NCBI GenBank assembly: GCA_029933125.1
Contig: JAOZOU010000026.1
Span: forward strand, 1-8,337
DNA: 8,337 nucleotides
Source: a bacterium
GTDB taxonomy: Bacteria > Arandabacterota > Arandabacteria > Arandabacterales > Arandabacteraceae
Direction: 5' to 3'
In this document: piece after piece, positions 7,115-8,337 of the stretch
Numbering within the stretch: the first letter of the stretch is position 1
How the letters are laid out: every line of letters begins with the position of its first letter
Notes under the pieces: generated by a model
What the model was told of the DNA's origin: nothing
The model's input: the letters and a program-made list of their open reading frames with translations, nothing else
The model's database searches: none
Position numbers and translations under genes: made by a program

Positions 7115-7244
7115 GACCAGACCTCCTCCTTGGTGCTTGAGTCTTCTCGATCAGGCTCACAAGTTGCATCCTTGTCTTCTCCCCCATACATACTACCTTG
7201 ACCAGCCTTCTGGAGGGGTCACCTGGTCTCTTCCTATTCCCGAA

Positions 7245-7282
7245 GCCAGATGAAATTCATCTGGACATGTGAGCGCCAGATG
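7245..7282. promoter_or_regulatory. probable operator: perfect palindrome plus a third half-site
   Basis: Positions 7246-7264 read CCAGATGAA-A-TTCATCTGG, a perfect 9-1-9 inverted repeat. The 8-mer GCCAGATG at 7245-7252 recurs at 7275-7282, exactly 30 bp further on (about three helical turns). The palindrome overlaps the first three bases of the proposed -35 box, and the extra half-site lies between -35 and -10. Binding here would be expected to block RNA polymerase at the promoter of the 7320 gene. The divergent membrane-protein gene could also be affected. The regulator is unknown and no regulator gene is in the window. Confidence 0.5.
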
Positions 7283-7291
7283 CTGTATATA
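7262..7291 (+). promoter_or_regulatory. sigma70-type promoter for the 7320 gene
   Basis: TGGACA (7262-7267, 5 of 6 consensus positions) and TATATA (7286-7291, 4 of 6) are 18 nt apart. The expected transcription start near 7298 gives a leader of about 22 nt to the ATG at 7320. The promoter is embedded in the palindromic operator. Confidence 0.45.
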
Positions 7292-7319
7292 GGCATTGGT
7301 GAGCTGCTGAGGTGGTCAG

Positions 7320-8102
7320 ATGGCGATGGGGTTAATGAATCCGAAACCTCTTTCTCTTCTTAGCATCCTCATCCTCTTATTATTCCCTCCCGGTCTTCTT
7401 GAGGCGCAGATTACAGCAGTGCAACTGTCATCAGAAGCGAATACCCTCAGCGCAAGGATGCTAAAGGAGAGGGAAAATAGACAGCTACCAGCCCTCTCAG
7501 AGGATCTAAGCCTATCGTGCACTATTGAGTGCTACATCCCCCAGATCCTACAGGAGCACGCCGCTGGTGAACTGGATTCGGTCCTGCCCATTGAGCTTAG
7601 TCACTACGTGCCAGATTGGAACAAAACTTTCTTTTTGTGTATCGCAGCCTCACCAGATGAGATCGGTGACAAACTCTTAGCCAGTCCAGCATTTGTAAAG
7701 GAGCTTCAGGATACTGGGTACACCCACATTGTCGCTAGTACTGGCATCGATTCGGCGGGACACTGCGTCGGTATCATTGGCTTTATCCGACGGCTAGTGT
7801 ATCTCAACGCTATGCGTGTCGATGTGGCATCTGAAGGGCCAACGTATCTGTCGCTGTCCGGGCGAGCACCTGGAGTCAGCTCGATGCGTGTTGCCTTCTA
7901 TAAGGGCACTGTTTTACCCACCCGGTATCAAGGAAACCAATATGAGTCCAGAGACGTGGCCTTGGAGGATAATGGTAACTTCGAAGTGACATTACCCATA
8001 TCAGCTTTCGGGAAAGGCGAATATCGTATAGTCATTTATGTCAAGCCTCGGGGTGATCATGACTTTGTTATAGCTACATGGCACGAATTTACAGTATGGT
8101 GA
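7320..8102 (+). CDS. exported protein, degenerate CAP/SCP-like domain plus Ig-like C-terminal domain
   Basis: This encodes 260 residues. GAGGTG (7309-7314) lies 5 nt before the ATG at 7320. In-frame ATGs at 7326 and 7335 would also give a good signal peptide but are worse placed. Residues about 6-30 are the signal peptide (core LSLLSILILLLFPPG, cleavage near LEAQ). Residues 36-82 (EANTLSARMLKERENRQLPA, then LSEDLSLSC and QILQEHA) resemble the N-terminal helices of CAP domains, where N-x-ER-x-x-x-L-P-x-L precedes a helix. Residues 108-158 (SPDEIGDKLLASPAFVKELQ, then GYTHIVASTGID and GIIGF) resemble the CAP C-terminal half. The histidines that define classical CAP sites are not conserved, so any activity is doubtful. 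Residues about 172-258 look like a beta-sandwich (YLSLSGRAPGVSSMRVAFYK, then EYRIVIYVKP). Expression is probably controlled by the palindrome upstream. The gene is certain, but the CAP assignment is tentative. Confidence 0.8.
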   Translation: MAMGLMNPKPLSLLSILILLLFPPGLLEAQITAVQLSSEANTLSARMLKERENRQLPALSEDLSLSCTIECYIPQILQEHAAGELDSVLPIELSHYVPDWNKTFFLCIAASPDEIGDKLLASPAFVKELQDTGYTHIVASTGIDSAGHCVGIIGFIRRLVYLNAMRVDVASEGPTYLSLSGRAPGVSSMRVAFYKGTVLPTRYQGNQYESRDVALEDNGNFEVTLPISAFGKGEYRIVIYVKPRGDHDFVIATWHEFTVW

Positions 8103-8106
8103 GCAT

Positions 8107-8226
8107 ATGGGAATAGCTCATCGTCTCCTGGTGCTCTTCGTCTTCACTAAGTTTTGCTCTCTATGTGTGGTGGCGACTTGTCCGGCTATAACCAATGCTC
8201 TGTCTAATTACATGACCTCACGATGA
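8107..8226 (+). CDS. possible 39-residue hydrophobic peptide
   Basis: ATG at 8107 lies 4 nt after the stop of the 7320 gene and opens a frame to TGA at 8224-8226. The product starts MGIAHRLLVLFVFTK and continues with a cysteine-rich hydrophobic core (FCSLCVVATCPA), resembling a signal peptide or single membrane segment followed by a short polar tail. Only a weak GGTGAG precedes it. Its stop overlaps the next ATG as ATGA (8223-8226), which suggests coupling. It could instead be the broken start of a longer exported protein. No family is recognised. Confidence 0.3.
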   Translation: MGIAHRLLVLFVFTKFCSLCVVATCPAITNALSNYMTSR

Positions 8227-8337
8227 GTTACGACCCCCGGCATGGCAAGCATCTGTGTCCTGAGGATACGCTGGAGGCGGTGTTGGAGATGACATTCTGG
8301 GGATCTTTTGAGCTTGTTTTTGCAGTGGCAGGACGCT
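8223..8337 (+). CDS. start of a hypothetical protein, cut by the window edge
   Basis: ATG at 8223 opens a frame that remains open to the edge for 38 codons. It begins MSYDPRHGKHLCPEDTLEAV and continues with a hydrophobic, amphipathic segment (MTFWGSFELVFAVAG). The start overlaps the preceding stop as ATGA, but there is no clear Shine-Dalgarno sequence, and the opposite strand is also open here, so the call is weak. The family is unknown and the 3' end lies outside the window. Confidence 0.3.
   Translation, partial: MSYDPRHGKHLCPEDTLEAVLEMTFWGSFELVFAVAGR

Noticed and set aside
1-8337. CRISPR arrays, transposase genes, toxin-antitoxin or phage defence modules
   Set aside because: No regularly spaced repeats, DDE/recombinase motifs or paired small toxin-antitoxin genes were found on either strand.

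Overview
The window looks like a chromosomal stretch from an uncultivated, diderm bacterium of about 50% GC in the broad FCB/candidate-phylum range (for example WOR-3/Stahlbacteria, Eisenbacteria or KSB1-like lineages). This is an inference from protein architecture: a large secreted protein ends in a FlgD-like/type IX-secretion-like C-terminal domain behind LVIVd-type propeller repeats, and four of the long genes begin with signal peptides or membrane segments. No core metabolic gene fixes the taxon.

Layout. Positions 1-279 (+) hold the 3' end of an unknown gene and a tiny two-helix membrane protein that seems to carry a one-base frameshift. Positions 280-464 show no convincing gene. Positions 465-932 (+) encode a small secreted protein with a carboxypeptidase-regulatory-like Ig fold. 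It converges, 20 bp away, on a two-gene minus-strand operon at 953-5392. The first operon gene (3704-5392) encodes a 562-residue exported protein of unknown function with a propeller-like C-terminal half. The second (953-3694) encodes a 913-residue exported M23-type metallopeptidase joined to a beta-propeller and a FlgD-like C-terminal domain. The operon has a good sigma70-type promoter (5419-5446) and a strong ribosome binding site, with an inverted repeat just upstream.

Positions 5447-6490 are gene-poor, with only short open fragments in several frames. At 6522-6637 (+) lies a 5S rRNA-like gene with a textbook 3' half, standing apart from any 16S or 23S sequence in the window. A small membrane protein of DUF3566-like type (6791-7114, -) is divergent from a 260-residue exported protein (7320-8102, +) that resembles a degenerate CAP domain plus an Ig-like domain. 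The region between them contains a perfect 9-1-9 palindrome overlapping the -35 box of the exported-protein promoter, and a third copy of the half-site exactly 30 bp from the first. The window ends with two short overlapping plus-strand reading frames (8107-8226 and 8223 to the edge).

Functionally, most of the products appear destined for the envelope or cell surface: a probable cell-wall or surface peptidase with its co-expressed partner, two small exported Ig-like proteins and a membrane protein. I see no defence system, CRISPR array, transposase or phage module. The best candidates for something new are the peptidase/partner operon, the stand-alone divergent 5S-like RNA, and the three-half-site operator.
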